Assembly: GCF_001949145.1 (NCBI RefSeq)
Contig: NW_019091511.1
Location: 9,346-61,134 of the forward strand
Source: Acanthaster planci
Taxonomy: Eukaryota; Echinodermata; Asteroidea; Valvatida; Acanthasteridae
DNA: 51,789 bases
Reading direction: 5' to 3'
The first letter of the stretch is position 1, and every line of letters begins with the position of its first letter. Position numbers and translations under genes: made by a program. The notes below the pieces were generated by a model, which did no database searches, had not been told where the DNA came from, and saw only the letters and a program-made list of their open reading frames with translations. Below, piece by piece: positions 1 through 10,829 of this stretch.

Positions 1-948
1 CCCGTTGCACTTGTCAGTAAAAAGTGTAAACGTGTGGGAGTGGTCGAAAACATTCATCAAAATCGCGAATATACAGTATTATCATGACTTTTAGGCAGTG
101 TTTACAAAATGAGTCAAGATTCATGAATTATGCAACTTGCCCGTACTCGTCAAAAAAATGACGCATGCGCATAACCGGTGTTCCCCGTTTAACACAGACG
201 GAAACAGCGGTGGCGTGCGCGTTTGACCTGTGCGTTTATCAGGTCGGGGACCAAACCACAAAACTAGCGACGACGCCAGACTATGCATACGCCGCTCGTT
301 CGTGCAACGATGACGTAATTTTTGAACTATTTTTAGATCACGGTTCCCAGATAACATCGATCTCTTTATCGGCCAGAAACTTCAAAACAAATTCCTCTGA
401 TCAATCAACTTTAAAGGAAACATGCTACCCAAGATCTAAATGAAATTTTCCTTTCATTTGGTATCTATAAAAGCGCATCGAGGACATTTTTCGGTCAAAT
501 CTTGTACTGGAACTTAAGTGTCGAATTCGGTGGGCAGGCGAGTCCAACTCTGCCGGTGAAAACGTTTACGCGAAAAAAAATGAAACTTTGCTGAAGTTTA
601 CTTTGTGCATGAAAATGTTGCCATTATAAATCTCCATCGATTCATCGTGGCAGATTTTATGTTTACCATGGCGATTTTCCAAAATTGCGATCGAAAACAA
701 TTTTGCCATAGACTCCAACGGTAACGGCAAAGGTGGCCGCGTTGGTTGCCGGCATTTCAAATCTCGTTTTTTTCCCAAAATCACGCGGGAAAAATACATC
801 ATTATCACGTGACCTGATGAAATGACGTCATTGCCGCTTGAACTAGCGACATAACCTGTTTATACATGTACATATTATGGGATATAAGGTTGTCTGGAAA
901 GTTGCGAAATAATTGTACATGTAGCCTGAGTACTACGGAATTCTGGAA
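1..948. other. No gene identified
   Basis: Short open frames only, none with recognisable protein features. Contains the TATA-like element at 466-473 and a fairly GC-rich segment at 160-330. Could be the promoter of a gene or transposon lying outside or decayed. Confidence 0.5.
466..473 (+). promoter_or_regulatory. TATA-box-like element
   Basis: TATAAAAG, flanked by GC-containing DNA, would place a start near 495-500. The 100 bases around it are unlike the AT-rich background. No downstream gene or element could be recognised, so this may be a remnant of a mobile-element promoter. Confidence 0.3.
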
Positions 949-2084
949 GTGCCGTCCGACTTCTTCAGATACCGAGATAATTTTTCTTATTTAGTCGACT
1001 TAGTAAAGTGTATTTAGTCGATTTAACGAGATAAATGATGTGGTCAAGTCGACTTCCAAATTATAGTAAGTCGACTTGGGAGATATTTCTTGACGTCAAG
1101 CCTACTTTCGGAATTCCCTATGTCGACTTGGCGAGATTATTTATGTAGTTATAAGTCGACTCGATCCCTTATCAGGCGAGACGACTTGGCGAGATAACTT
1201 ACTTCATCAAGACTGCTTTTGGAATTCATGATGTCACCTCGGCGAGATAATTTATATTGTCAAGTCGACTTTACAATTGTGGGAAGACGACTTGGCAAGA
1301 AAATTTATGTAGTCAATCCAATTTCCTAATTCTGGTAGGTCGACTTGAAAACATAATCTATGTCAGTGAGTTGACTTCCTAATTCTAGTAAGTCGACTTC
1401 GCGAGATAATTTATGTCACAAGTCTGCTTCTAAAATTCACTGTGTGGACTTGGCGATATAAATTATGTTGCAAGTTGACTTCATAATTCTAGTAAGTCAA
1501 CTTGGCGAGATAATCCATGTCATCAAGTGCAAAACATGCATGCATGAACTGAAAACTCACAAGTGAACGTGACCTGCTGCGTATTTTCTCGCCAAGTCGA
1601 CTTGCTAGAATTTGGAAATCGACTTGACAGCAAAATTTATTTCGACAAGTCGACAAAGTGAATGCTGAAAGTAGACTTGATGACATGAATCGTATTGCCA
1701 AGTCGACTTACAAGAATTAGGAATTCGACTTGAGTATTTAACTTATCTCGCGGCCAAGTTGACACAAGTCAAATCCGGAAGTAGACTTGACAACAAAAAT
1801 TACCTCTCCTTGACGACATACCGAGTTCTGGAAGTAGACTTGATGACATAAATTATCTCGCCAAGTCGACTTACTTGAATAAGGAAGTCGACTTAATAAC
1901 TCGCCAAGTCGATATAGGCAACTCTGGAAGCAGGCTTGGTGTCATAAAATATCTCGCGATGTCGACTTACCATACGTAAGAAATCAACTTAACTATATCA
2001 TAGCTCGTTAAATCGACTAAATACGCTTTATAAGTCGACTAACAAAGATAAATTATCTCAGTATCTGAACAAGTCGGATGGCAC
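949..2084. repeat. Giant imperfect inverted repeat of GTCGAC-bearing units
   Basis: About 1.1 kb. The left arm (about 949-1535) is made of roughly 55-65-bp units with cttggcgagataa and agtcgact. The right arm (about 1580-2084) carries the same units in reverse orientation. The outer ends match as inverted copies: gtgccgtccgacttcttcagat at 949, and aagtcggatggcac ending 2084. The loop is about 45 bp, including catgcatgcatg. The structure resembles a fold-back (FB-like) element: long arms of internal tandem repeats around a short loop. No coding capacity. Confidence 0.85.
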
Positions 2085-2749
2085 TCATAGAGCGCCCGTA
2101 CCAAATTCGAGTCCAGATTTTCTATACTATGACCAAAGATCGTATAGCGCCGCAAAGCTACACGATCTTTGACCATGACGTGGGTTGCACCCATTGATCT
2201 CATGGGTGCACCCTTGTATTTCGTAAGCCAGAAATATGTCCGCTGAGCTCTATATTAGAGGGTCTTGAGAGCCATGGAAGTGGGGTATTGAAGAAGTATG
2301 ACACTGAAACTCTGGGCCGGACTCAGGGCTTCCAATTCTGAGCAATTTGGATGCAATCGGGTCCGAAAGTGGCACTATGGCTGTGGCCTAGCCGTTTTCA
2401 TTTTTCAGCACAGCATAACATTTCAGCGTACTTGTGAGTTTCTAGTTCCAGTGCATGCTCTACATTAGATGTTCCAGGGTGCACTGGACAGCTGCATATA
2501 CACTGTATATATTCACTACGAATATTAATTTGTTATTGATCAAAATTTAGGATATGATTTGCAAGGAAATGGATCTAGAGGCAAACTCTGCGCGCCAAAC
2601 TTTTGGGGGAGGGACGGAAATTTGGAATTTTTCTTTTCATGTAATTGCAAAGAAGGGAAATGAAATAATCCCTCAAATCGCTTTTTGGAAAAAGTCTCGA
2701 TCTCTGGGGGTGTGGCACCCCTTCGGCTGCGGACGGGGCGCCATAGTTT
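2085..2749. other. No gene; small hairpin
   Basis: Single-copy-looking sequence. A near-perfect hairpin is formed by accaaagatcgt and acgatctttgacc around 2131-2176, with a GC-rich loop. No protein features. The edge near 2700-2749 is GC-rich and adjoins the next inverted-repeat element. Confidence 0.4.
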
Positions 2750-3732
2750 GGGTGTAGCGCCTTTCGTGAAGGCCTTCGCGGCTGTGTTTTATGTGTAACT
2801 GCAAAGCGGCTGGACCGGAGACCACATGCACGATGGCTTAGTCTCGCCACGAGGCTTTGTCCAACTTGTCAGAAATTTCTTTCGTTTTTCTCTCTGTTTT
2901 CGATTTTGCTACCGTTGGGGTAGCAAAAATCTCAACCAATCATAAGCCACAAGGTCAGCATAAATTAACCTATTATGCAAATGATTAGTATACAAACGAT
3001 GGCGAGCATGTGTGTCGTCGCACGGCAAAAATTCGGCAAAGTCGAGGTCACTTTCTGTAGCTTGTTGAAATGGCGACGCCAGGCAGCAAATGACTACACC
3101 AAAATCTATCTTCAGAAAGGCGACATTGTCTTGTCAAGGGGCAGGGGTAGTCTAGCATTATTGGCATTAATTATCGGACTAGTGTTGCAGGTGAGATTTG
3201 TATTTGCCTTATTGGGAAAAGATCCTTAGAAGTGAATGTAATCATCACATTGTCATTTGTTAAACCCTGGCTTTTGCAGGTCCTATGCAACCCATTTCAT
3301 GGGCGACGCACGACGTACGGGCGATGCACGACGCGACGGGCGACCCACGACGGGCGACGGAAAATGGCATGTTTGGAACTGGTAAATGGAAGAATTGGGA
3401 CAAAACAAAAAGCAAAAGGCGAAAGACGACGCACGAACGTCCGGGCGACGGCAGATATGGAATTCCATATAGCTCATGAAAAACCAGATGGAACATTGCG
3501 TGAGCTTTAGAGTTAATGCCGTTTATTTCGGAGACTCTATCCTTCAGTTGTTTACATGAAATTTATGAACAATGCATATATAATGTTTATGAATAATTCA
3601 CCACAAAAATCTCAAAATCAAGTTGGAACAGGCCTCGTGGCTTCGCCACTCGCCTGGTCTCCTATCCAGTCGCTTTGTAGTTACACACAACCGCAACCAC
3701 GAAGGCCTTGACGAAAGGCTAGTACGGGTGTG
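2750..3732. mobile_element. Fold-back element with about 115-bp inverted arms
   Basis: 2750-2868 and 3619-3732 are inverted copies. Shared blocks include gaaggccttcg, gtgtaactgcaaagcg (variant gtaactacaaagcg), ggagacca, cgccac-gaggc and ccaacttg. The 750-bp interior includes a GC-rich patch of repeated gggcgac/gcacgac at 3300-3445. No transposase-like frame is seen, so it looks non-autonomous. Confidence 0.75.
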
Positions 3733-5942
3733 ACGGAAACGTATTGCTGCCAATGCAAAAACAAATATTTTGTCTCGTTTAAACGACTTATTTTTATTAT
3801 CTGATTTACACGACTTTGCTATCTCGTTTAAATCTTAGAAATAATGAAATAGCAATATCGTGTTTTATAAACGAGAAAAGTCATTAAAATTATTTTGTTT
3901 TCGCGTACGCAGCATGCAATATGTTGCAACGTAATTGCAACGTACATTTACATGCAATGTGTACTTCACATCGATCGAAATGAACACTCGATGTGTTTCC
4001 TCAAGTTTTGACCACAGTTTTTACCATCACCACACTCGGAAATAATCATTTTGGGGTACGTACGCGCAGAAGTTTACCCCCTGTAGGCCTCATATGAGAC
4101 CTTTGTGGCTTTTGGTGTGATTAAAGGCTTCATCCGCTACCACCAGCTTGGCTGATTTTTTAAAGGGGGAGGGTTATATAAAAAAAATGGACACAAGTAA
4201 CACCAAAAACACGTTTAACCGTGACATATTTGTCATTCACCATTTCATTACCTCAAGAATATGTTTTCGTCTGTTCCAAACAATACAAACGCACAACAAC
4301 GAGTTAGCTGAGAAATTTATTTGTATAAAAATAACAAAGTTCATAAGCACTACATCAGCAGGAAGTTCTTTCAAGATGTAATTCATCCAATTTATATAGA
4401 CATGTAAATATAAATACATGCATGTCCCTGAAAGACATAATGCCATGAGAAGTAGATGCGACTGAGTTGTAGCTTTAATCTCTCTCAATATAAAAAATTG
4501 TGACTGGTGAGTCACAGGTCAATTATTGAAACGCCTGGGTAATCACATGGTCGCCAAAATTGAGTCCTTGGTCTCCATCCCAACACCACACCAAGGGTGA
4601 ACTTTCGCCGTTCATAAGGACAGCAGGATATAAGAGAAAGTCCATATATACATGTGATTAGCCATGTGATTTGCCTCACAATTACACTGATGTTGCTACA
4701 CGATCAAATAAAAATCCACTAAAGCTTTAGGATGTGAAAAAAGTTGTGAAAAAACTTTAAATTACAGCTTTATTTAATATGAAGTGTCATTTTTACAGCT
4801 TCTTAAAATATATCTCATTTCACATTTTCTCTTCTTTAAATGAAGCAATGGGGGTATATTGTTAAAAATAAAAAAGTTATCTGGCTTGGGGATTTTCGTG
4901 TGCATAAGTGGTGAAAAAACTTTCAAAGTCACATTCAAAATAGCTTACACAAAAGGAAGCCTTCCTTTTAAGCTGTCACAACTGATTAAATCAAAATTCC
5001 CAAAATGATGAAATTAATCCTTTAACATATAGAAAAATTCAGCTGGTTTCTTCCCTCCACCTGTTTTACCTTTATTATTTACATGTAAAAGTAGAATACT
5101 ACATGATTGTATATAAACAAAGCCATATGTATACAAACAATTCCTTTTTTGGATCAAAATATTTCCTGACCAAAATATTTCCAAAACCAAATCCTTTGTA
5201 TCAAAATATTTCATGACTAAAATACTTCCAAACCATCAAAAAATCTCCGCACCACTTCAAAAAGTTTTAAACCTGAGCTCATCAAAGCGGAAAGCCAAAT
5301 TTTCACACCCTTCCCAGCATATTTAATGCTGAAGTAGCGTAAATTCATGGAAGCACACAACGCAACCAGACAGGAAAAGAGATACTGAGCTGACATGAAA
5401 AGGAAAAAAACGCCTCCACATCTTCCTGGGTCTACACTCACTAAATATCCAAATGAAAGTACATTATCTTCCACAATATCTCATCCAAGGCTAAAATAAA
5501 TTGTTTCTCATCTAGATTTTGATTTTAAAACTCAGGAAGTAGCCATTTTTTTTAATGAAGTGTGATTTGTCATAATGTCAGCCAGATTTTAAATATACTT
5601 TGACACATAATTTGCATCTTAATTAACAGAGCTTTCATCCATCTAATAGGTTTAACACTTATACTTAAAACTACATTGTTTTAAAAAGTAAAAATACATT
5701 GAAAATTTCACACAGAAAACTAAACGGTAAAAGATAAAATAGAAGGGAGCAAAAGAAAATGAAGCAGATAGGAACAGGAAACTAATTTATTTTCTTCAAT
5801 GGCCACAAAAGCTACAGGGTCCAATTAACACTATGTCTCACATGATAAGGAAGTCAGAGTTTTCCAGTCTCTCAACAAATTAATTACAACCAACTGATGG
5901 CTTGAGGGTGCTCATCTTCACTGCGAGTGAACTTCAAGACCT
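3733..5942. other. AT-rich intergenic DNA, nothing recognised
   Basis: Strongly AT-rich from about 3750 to 5900. Only short open frames. Contains repeated caaaatatttc blocks near 5154-5215. No exon-like, RNA-gene or element structure could be supported. Confidence 0.5.
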
Positions 5943-6110
5943 AATTTCATGGCACTGATTATCATTAAGCAAATTTTTATTGCTAACCACAGCACAAAAA
6001 TTTGCTTAACAGTAAGCATATTTCACAGCAAACAATTGCCGGTTGCTGTGCAAACTGCATGGGCGTGCATAAAGATTTCTACTGTTACGTCACTAGGTTA
6101 AGCAAAGGTG
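5943..6110 (+). repeat. Dispersed repeat (gcaaatttttattgct family), copy 1
   Basis: Contains ttaagcaaatttttattgct and aaatttgcttaacagtaagca. These blocks recur in inverted orientation at 24840-25065. Within the copy they form a small fold-back. Family unknown. Confidence 0.45.
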
Positions 6111-6774
6111 AGCGCGCCTTTTGCTGTGTTTACTGCTAACGCACTGCTTATTTTCAATCTTCTGATTGTATTAAGAATTGAAGCCGACACATACAGCCTC
6201 GTTTTCAAACGCGGAAGTGCGCAGATCAACGCTAAAAGCGTCGTATTGGGATCCGCCGATTGGGTCTGGGCCCGAGGAAGGCATGTCCAGCACTAGACCA
6301 GCCAGTCATATGGACAAGTGCTGGCTTGTGCGCCAGAGATGGAGTCTGTGACCTCAGCTTGCGCAGGTTCAACAACTTTATCCATATTAATGCACATGCT
6401 ACATCACCCCTTATCAGAAGCTTACGAGTGGCGCCATCAAAAAGCCAAAAGAGTGATGGAAATCCGAGACAAAAAATTTTGGGCTAAAATTTGGTTTACA
6501 CATAGGCTTTTGTGAAAAAGAGGACTGCATACGCATGTAGGAAGAAACTTCCACGGCCCAGTTCATCCCCATCTTGGCCAAATACAGTAATATTCTATGA
6601 TTCACATAACACCTGGAGGCTGGGGTCAACATGCCATAATTAAAAACTCCACAAGTTTCAAAACTTTCTCTTCTAGTTATTAAAATCAACAAGATGGAAC
6701 TGAAGATAAAACTGATAAGGAAGATTTGAGAGGATGCTGCATTGTAATTCCATCAGCACCGGCAAAGTTCCATC

Positions 6775-6905
6775 AGTGGCCATCAGTCAACCACTGATCG
6801 ATTTTCACTGGTATCCGGACATATTTTGTGCACAGGGTACCAAGGAGAATTGACCACTGACTAATAAATGGTCACTGATTGAACCCATTTAAGAGCCATG
6901 GCAGA
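6775..6905 (+). repeat. Diverged dispersed repeat (caaccactgatcgattttcactgg family)
   Basis: Shares order and partial sequence with 9965-10090: gattttcactggta or gattttgactggta near the start, an accaag block in the middle, and a gccatg end. Suggests two old copies of one short element; identity is low. Confidence 0.3.
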
Positions 6906-7009
6906 TGATACAGAGGAACATACTGATATTTTGTCAACCTGAAGAATGACTCAGATATCCCAGGCTTGGAACAACCCAAGCCCAATCCCGGCAAGGGTTG
7001 GGATTGAAA

Positions 7010-7268
7010 GACTGGGCCCTTTTCCAATACTCGCCTTGGGCACCGTCTCAGGCTTCGTTCCCAAAACCAATCCCCGATTGTGGGCCTGAAGCGTTAAGAT
7101 CAAATTGGATTACTGTAATTTCTGGCTCTCTTGCGTCTTATTTGATGCTTTGTGGCACTATTAAACTAATTAGTGCGCTTACAGCTTCAAAGTCAGGTAG
7201 TGAAAAAACAGTTGAAGCCTGAGACGGAGCCCAAGTTGAGTATTGGAAAACAGCCTTGGTCCGGGTCT
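7010..7268. mobile_element. MITE-like element with about 50-bp terminal inverted repeats
   Basis: Left arm 7010-7059 contains ttttccaatactcgccttgg and ccgtctcaggctt. The right arm 7212-7268 carries the reverse complement with few changes. About 260 bp in total, no coding capacity. Superfamily not determinable. Confidence 0.7.
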
Positions 7269-9140
7269 CTGGGGCTGCTATAAACCATTATCAAGATGCT
7301 GCCATGTTTGTCTTTTTCCCTGAAGCCCCTTTGGAAACAGTAATACAACTTCATATATTGATAAAAGAGAACAGACCATTTTTCCTTCCAGCCTCAGTTT
7401 GGCTACATTGTTTTAAATGGCAAAAAAACAAGATGGCTGCTCCATGATAGAGGTCTATTCCAACACTGGCCACAGCTGTGGACCCAGCTCTCCACAAGCC
7501 ATAAGCAGGCTCAAAATGGCTACCAGCCTTGGGCCAACCAGATTTGGCAACACTTGGCCTAGCTAGTCCAGGACTGGCCAGCTATGGTTTGTCTAGCTTT
7601 GTTGCATTGCTGGCTGGGTGATCTCTGGTCGACTACATGCTGAAAAAAACTACCAGCTATCCCCAGCTTGGAACACCCCTAGCCCAATCACAATGCCTTC
7701 ACTGTGAAGTCCTCAAATGATCAGCTTTCACAGGATGGGGTACCCCCATAAGAAGGTAAAAAATGGTGTTTCACTACTTGCTTCTTACATATAACAAAGA
7801 TGTAGATGGATCACAGAAAAAAGATTTTCATCCAAACTGTGGCAAGTTATTGCTGAAAGAAATTGCCCATTGTGGCACTTATGATCTTTCAGATGTCCCT
7901 GTAGGACTCATAGCTACAAAAACGGGATTCAAAGATTATGACAGTGGTTGTCAACAGGTTAAATCTCTTATTATATAACATTGGTGCATTGTGGTTGTTT
8001 TAAATTTGACAGCCTCATCAGGTCTGTGTACTTCTGGAAAGCCTGGTGACAAATGGACTGCACTAAGCTGAAAGTTGGTGGCTTCTGAGGTCCGACGTCA
8101 AATATCTGTACAAAAAAGTGACACAGTTGACACGTGTCAAAAAGGAGTTTGGCTGACACGGACAATACTGACCAATCAGTGCCATTGGTGAAAGAAAACA
8201 TATTAACAGGTTTCTGCTGAAAATTAGTCCAAACCAATGAAAGGGTTACTCAAATGTTGTAGAATTCCTGAACAACTGAATTAGGACTCCTGTCATGTAG
8301 TTTCATCTTCCTTACGACGAAACCGTTGTACTTCTGACAAACTCACACGATCACGCTTCTCTGCTAATCTACATGTATACTTATTTATTTCTACAGTAGT
8401 GCTAGCAGATGTGATACATAGCAAGTCAAAATCTCAAAGACCCTCTTCCCCTCTCTCTCCTCCTCTTTATAACCCATCTTATTCCCATCTAATTTCTAAG
8501 AAAATATCTGTGCACTTCCAGAAGGTTAGTGTGGTCAGTCCAGGATATAGTGTGGTCAGCCCCGACCACTTGCAGTCCCTTAGATTTCATTTTTACGACC
8601 TTCTCATGAGCCCAGTTTCCGCCTTAATTGACCACGACCTTCCCCTACATACTTGTGGTTCCTTACTCAGAATTGCTTCATGACAACTCCTGTTGAAGAA
8701 GAATTCACAGTGATGAATTGTACAATTGAGTTCTCGCCATGGTGGAAAGGCAAGTATTTTAGACTACTCGTGGCACCTGAAGGCAGTAAGCAAGATGAAC
8801 ATTCCAACTGCAGAGGCATAGGTGAGAATGAGGCGATGTTTTGCTGTATAGATCAATTCCGTGGGGGAATTTTAACTGATTATGTAATCTACACTTGTTC
8901 GTATAATTTAAAACAACTTGCAATGGAAGCATAGTTGCACAAATGTTGCACAGAGAGTGAATACAGAGCATTACACAACTTGAACGGAGCCGATTTACAG
9001 AGACGAGTGGTAACGAAATTCAAAAGAGTAAAACATAGAAGAGGGTCTGGGACTATTACACTGTCTACACTGGGAGTGGCCAAATAGTGCAACATTAGGA
9101 AAGCTAAATCAGCGACAAATAGTCAACCAATCAGTGTTGT
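7269..9140. other. No gene identified
   Basis: Open frames at 7763-7978 and 8653-8934 (+) have no recognisable domain, splice context or compositional shift. A 14-bp perfect palindrome ttgacacgtgtcaa lies at 8127-8140. Confidence 0.5.
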
Positions 9141-9960
9141 TGACTCCAGTCGCTGACTCGGACTTGAGTCGGACTCGAGTCGCTACAAGTCAGACTTGAC
9201 TTGGGGAAAAATGACTTGACACTTGACTCGACTTGAAAACAAAAGACTCAAGACTTGACTCGCATTGAAAAAAAAAGGACTTTTTGACATTAAATCTTTT
9301 CTTAAAATAAAAATACAAACTAACAAAAGAACCACGCGTGGCGTCGCGTTGCGTTCCTCCACTGGCACCACCGCATATCATGCATACGTCATGCATGGCG
9401 TGTGCGAGCTGTATGAAATTTGTGTGGGCCTGAGGCATAGGCCAATGCGTAGTCTGATTATTAAGAGCCATCTTTCTATAGAGCCCAAGTTTGCCACTAG
9501 GCGTGCGAAGACTGCAAAACGACAACATGTACCATCACCAATCCAGGCGCCAACCTGGAACGGTGAATTCACAATCTCTTATGCCAGATTCTATTACATG
9601 TACAACAATGTACTTGAACAGAAAAGCCCTAAATATTTTTTGGGGGGAAAAATTACATTTTGAAAAAAAAAAAAAATCACTGGTTAGATGCCAGTACTAT
9701 GATTTCTTTTCTCGCACTGCTATCATGCGCACGCGCACCAAACATTATTATTATAACTGGTTCCCGCACGCACGTAGATAACAATGACGGTAGGAACCAA
9801 TTTTGTTCCTTGCCCAACACATGGCGACTGAACACCATGTCTACTCCGAAAGTGGTGATTTTTGGATTCAAACATTTTGAAACTTCGACAAAAAAAAGAA
9901 GTGAGAAAAGAAGTGAAAAATGACTTGGGACTTGACTTGGACAAAATGACTTGGTTACAA
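9141..9960. repeat. ACTTG/ACTCG-rich simple repeats flanking a 640-bp insert
   Basis: 9141-9255 is built of gactcgagtc/gacttgac variants. 9895-9960 has a second short block (acttgggacttgacttgg). The interior shows no gene. The paired arrangement suggests one element with low-complexity ends, but the terminal repeats could not be defined. Confidence 0.5.
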
Positions 9961-10689
9961 CACGGCAACCAATGGTTGATTTTGACTGGTAATACTTATG
10001 CATTAAATAGATATTGGGTATAAGGGAAAATCCACCAAGGGTTAACAAATTACCGCTGATCGAACTTATCCAATATTAGCGCCATGAGCTGTTGAACTTA
10101 GAAACTTCAGCAATTTTTTGAGAGTGCCCGCTCGTATAATCAGAAATCATTTACAAAATTATTTGGGTACCAAGTGGATTGATTGGCTTGTGTGACTCTT
10201 GTCTTCAGTGCTAAATCTTAATTTGCTCAGAACGATCAGGTGACAGGTCGATACAAAGCAAATAACTCTCATATCCTTGCCCAGATCACTTCGTGATATC
10301 ATACACCGATTGCTGCCCCAGTTTTTCGGATTGATGCCTCAAAGGTGGCATGCAGAAACAAAAGGGAAGAAAAACCATACGAGGGAACAAATCTGGACAA
10401 AAACAAAAGCTGTTCTCAATTGAGATCAGAACAGCTTCATAATGCACAATAAGATTGGACAAACTTCCTGTGAAGAAGTGGTTTGGCTTAAAAGTTTTGT
10501 TTAGAAAGATTTTTTTGCAGGGGGGGTGGCTTTTGTGAAGATTTGCATCAGCCGGTAATGGATGGAGGTAAACATTACTTCCAACGCTAACCACAATAAC
10601 TGCTTTTGATTTTCCAAGCAGGTCTGTTGTCAGTGCCATCATGTGACTCTGATAAAATACCTGGTTTGTTGGTGCGTGGGAGACCTCCC
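9961..10689. other. 3' flank of the CARD-CC gene
   Basis: Downstream of the stop at 10690 on the minus strand. No further exon with matching phase, and no clear AATAAA on the minus strand was seen. It also holds the second copy of the 6775-6905 repeat (9965-10090). Confidence 0.4.
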
Positions 10690-10829
10690 TCATGTGTCCT
10701 GCATTGTATCCGATGTTGGTTTGCTGTACACAAGGTTGTCCCAAGACTGTGACCGCCGATACAGACTTGATGAGAGCTCTTCAAGTCTGCCTTTTTTGGC
10801 TTGCCGAGCACTGTTTTCTGTGCCACTCT
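10690..10829 (-). CDS. CARD-CC gene, exon 15 (RSQS/SKP motif, copy 2, stop)
   Basis: Residues 653-698 and TGA at 10692-10690. Acceptor ACACCAG. Encodes KKGRLEEL and YRRSQSWDNLVYSKPTSDT; 23 of 31 aligned core residues are identical to exon 13. The sequence homologous to exon 13 continues past the TGA to a matching donor (AACCAG then GTATTT, exon edge 10661), with a net difference of 12 nt. The TGA therefore interrupts what was a full duplicate exon. It is taken as the natural stop because no further coding exon is found to the left. Confidence 0.7.

Noticed and set aside
9265-9663. 132-codon plus-strand frame
   Set aside because: Sits between ACTTG repeats, starts in an A-run, and shows no similarity to any family I recognise.
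10286-10744. 152-codon minus-strand frame
   Set aside because: Overlaps exon 15 in the wrong phase and runs into the 3' flank. No protein features.
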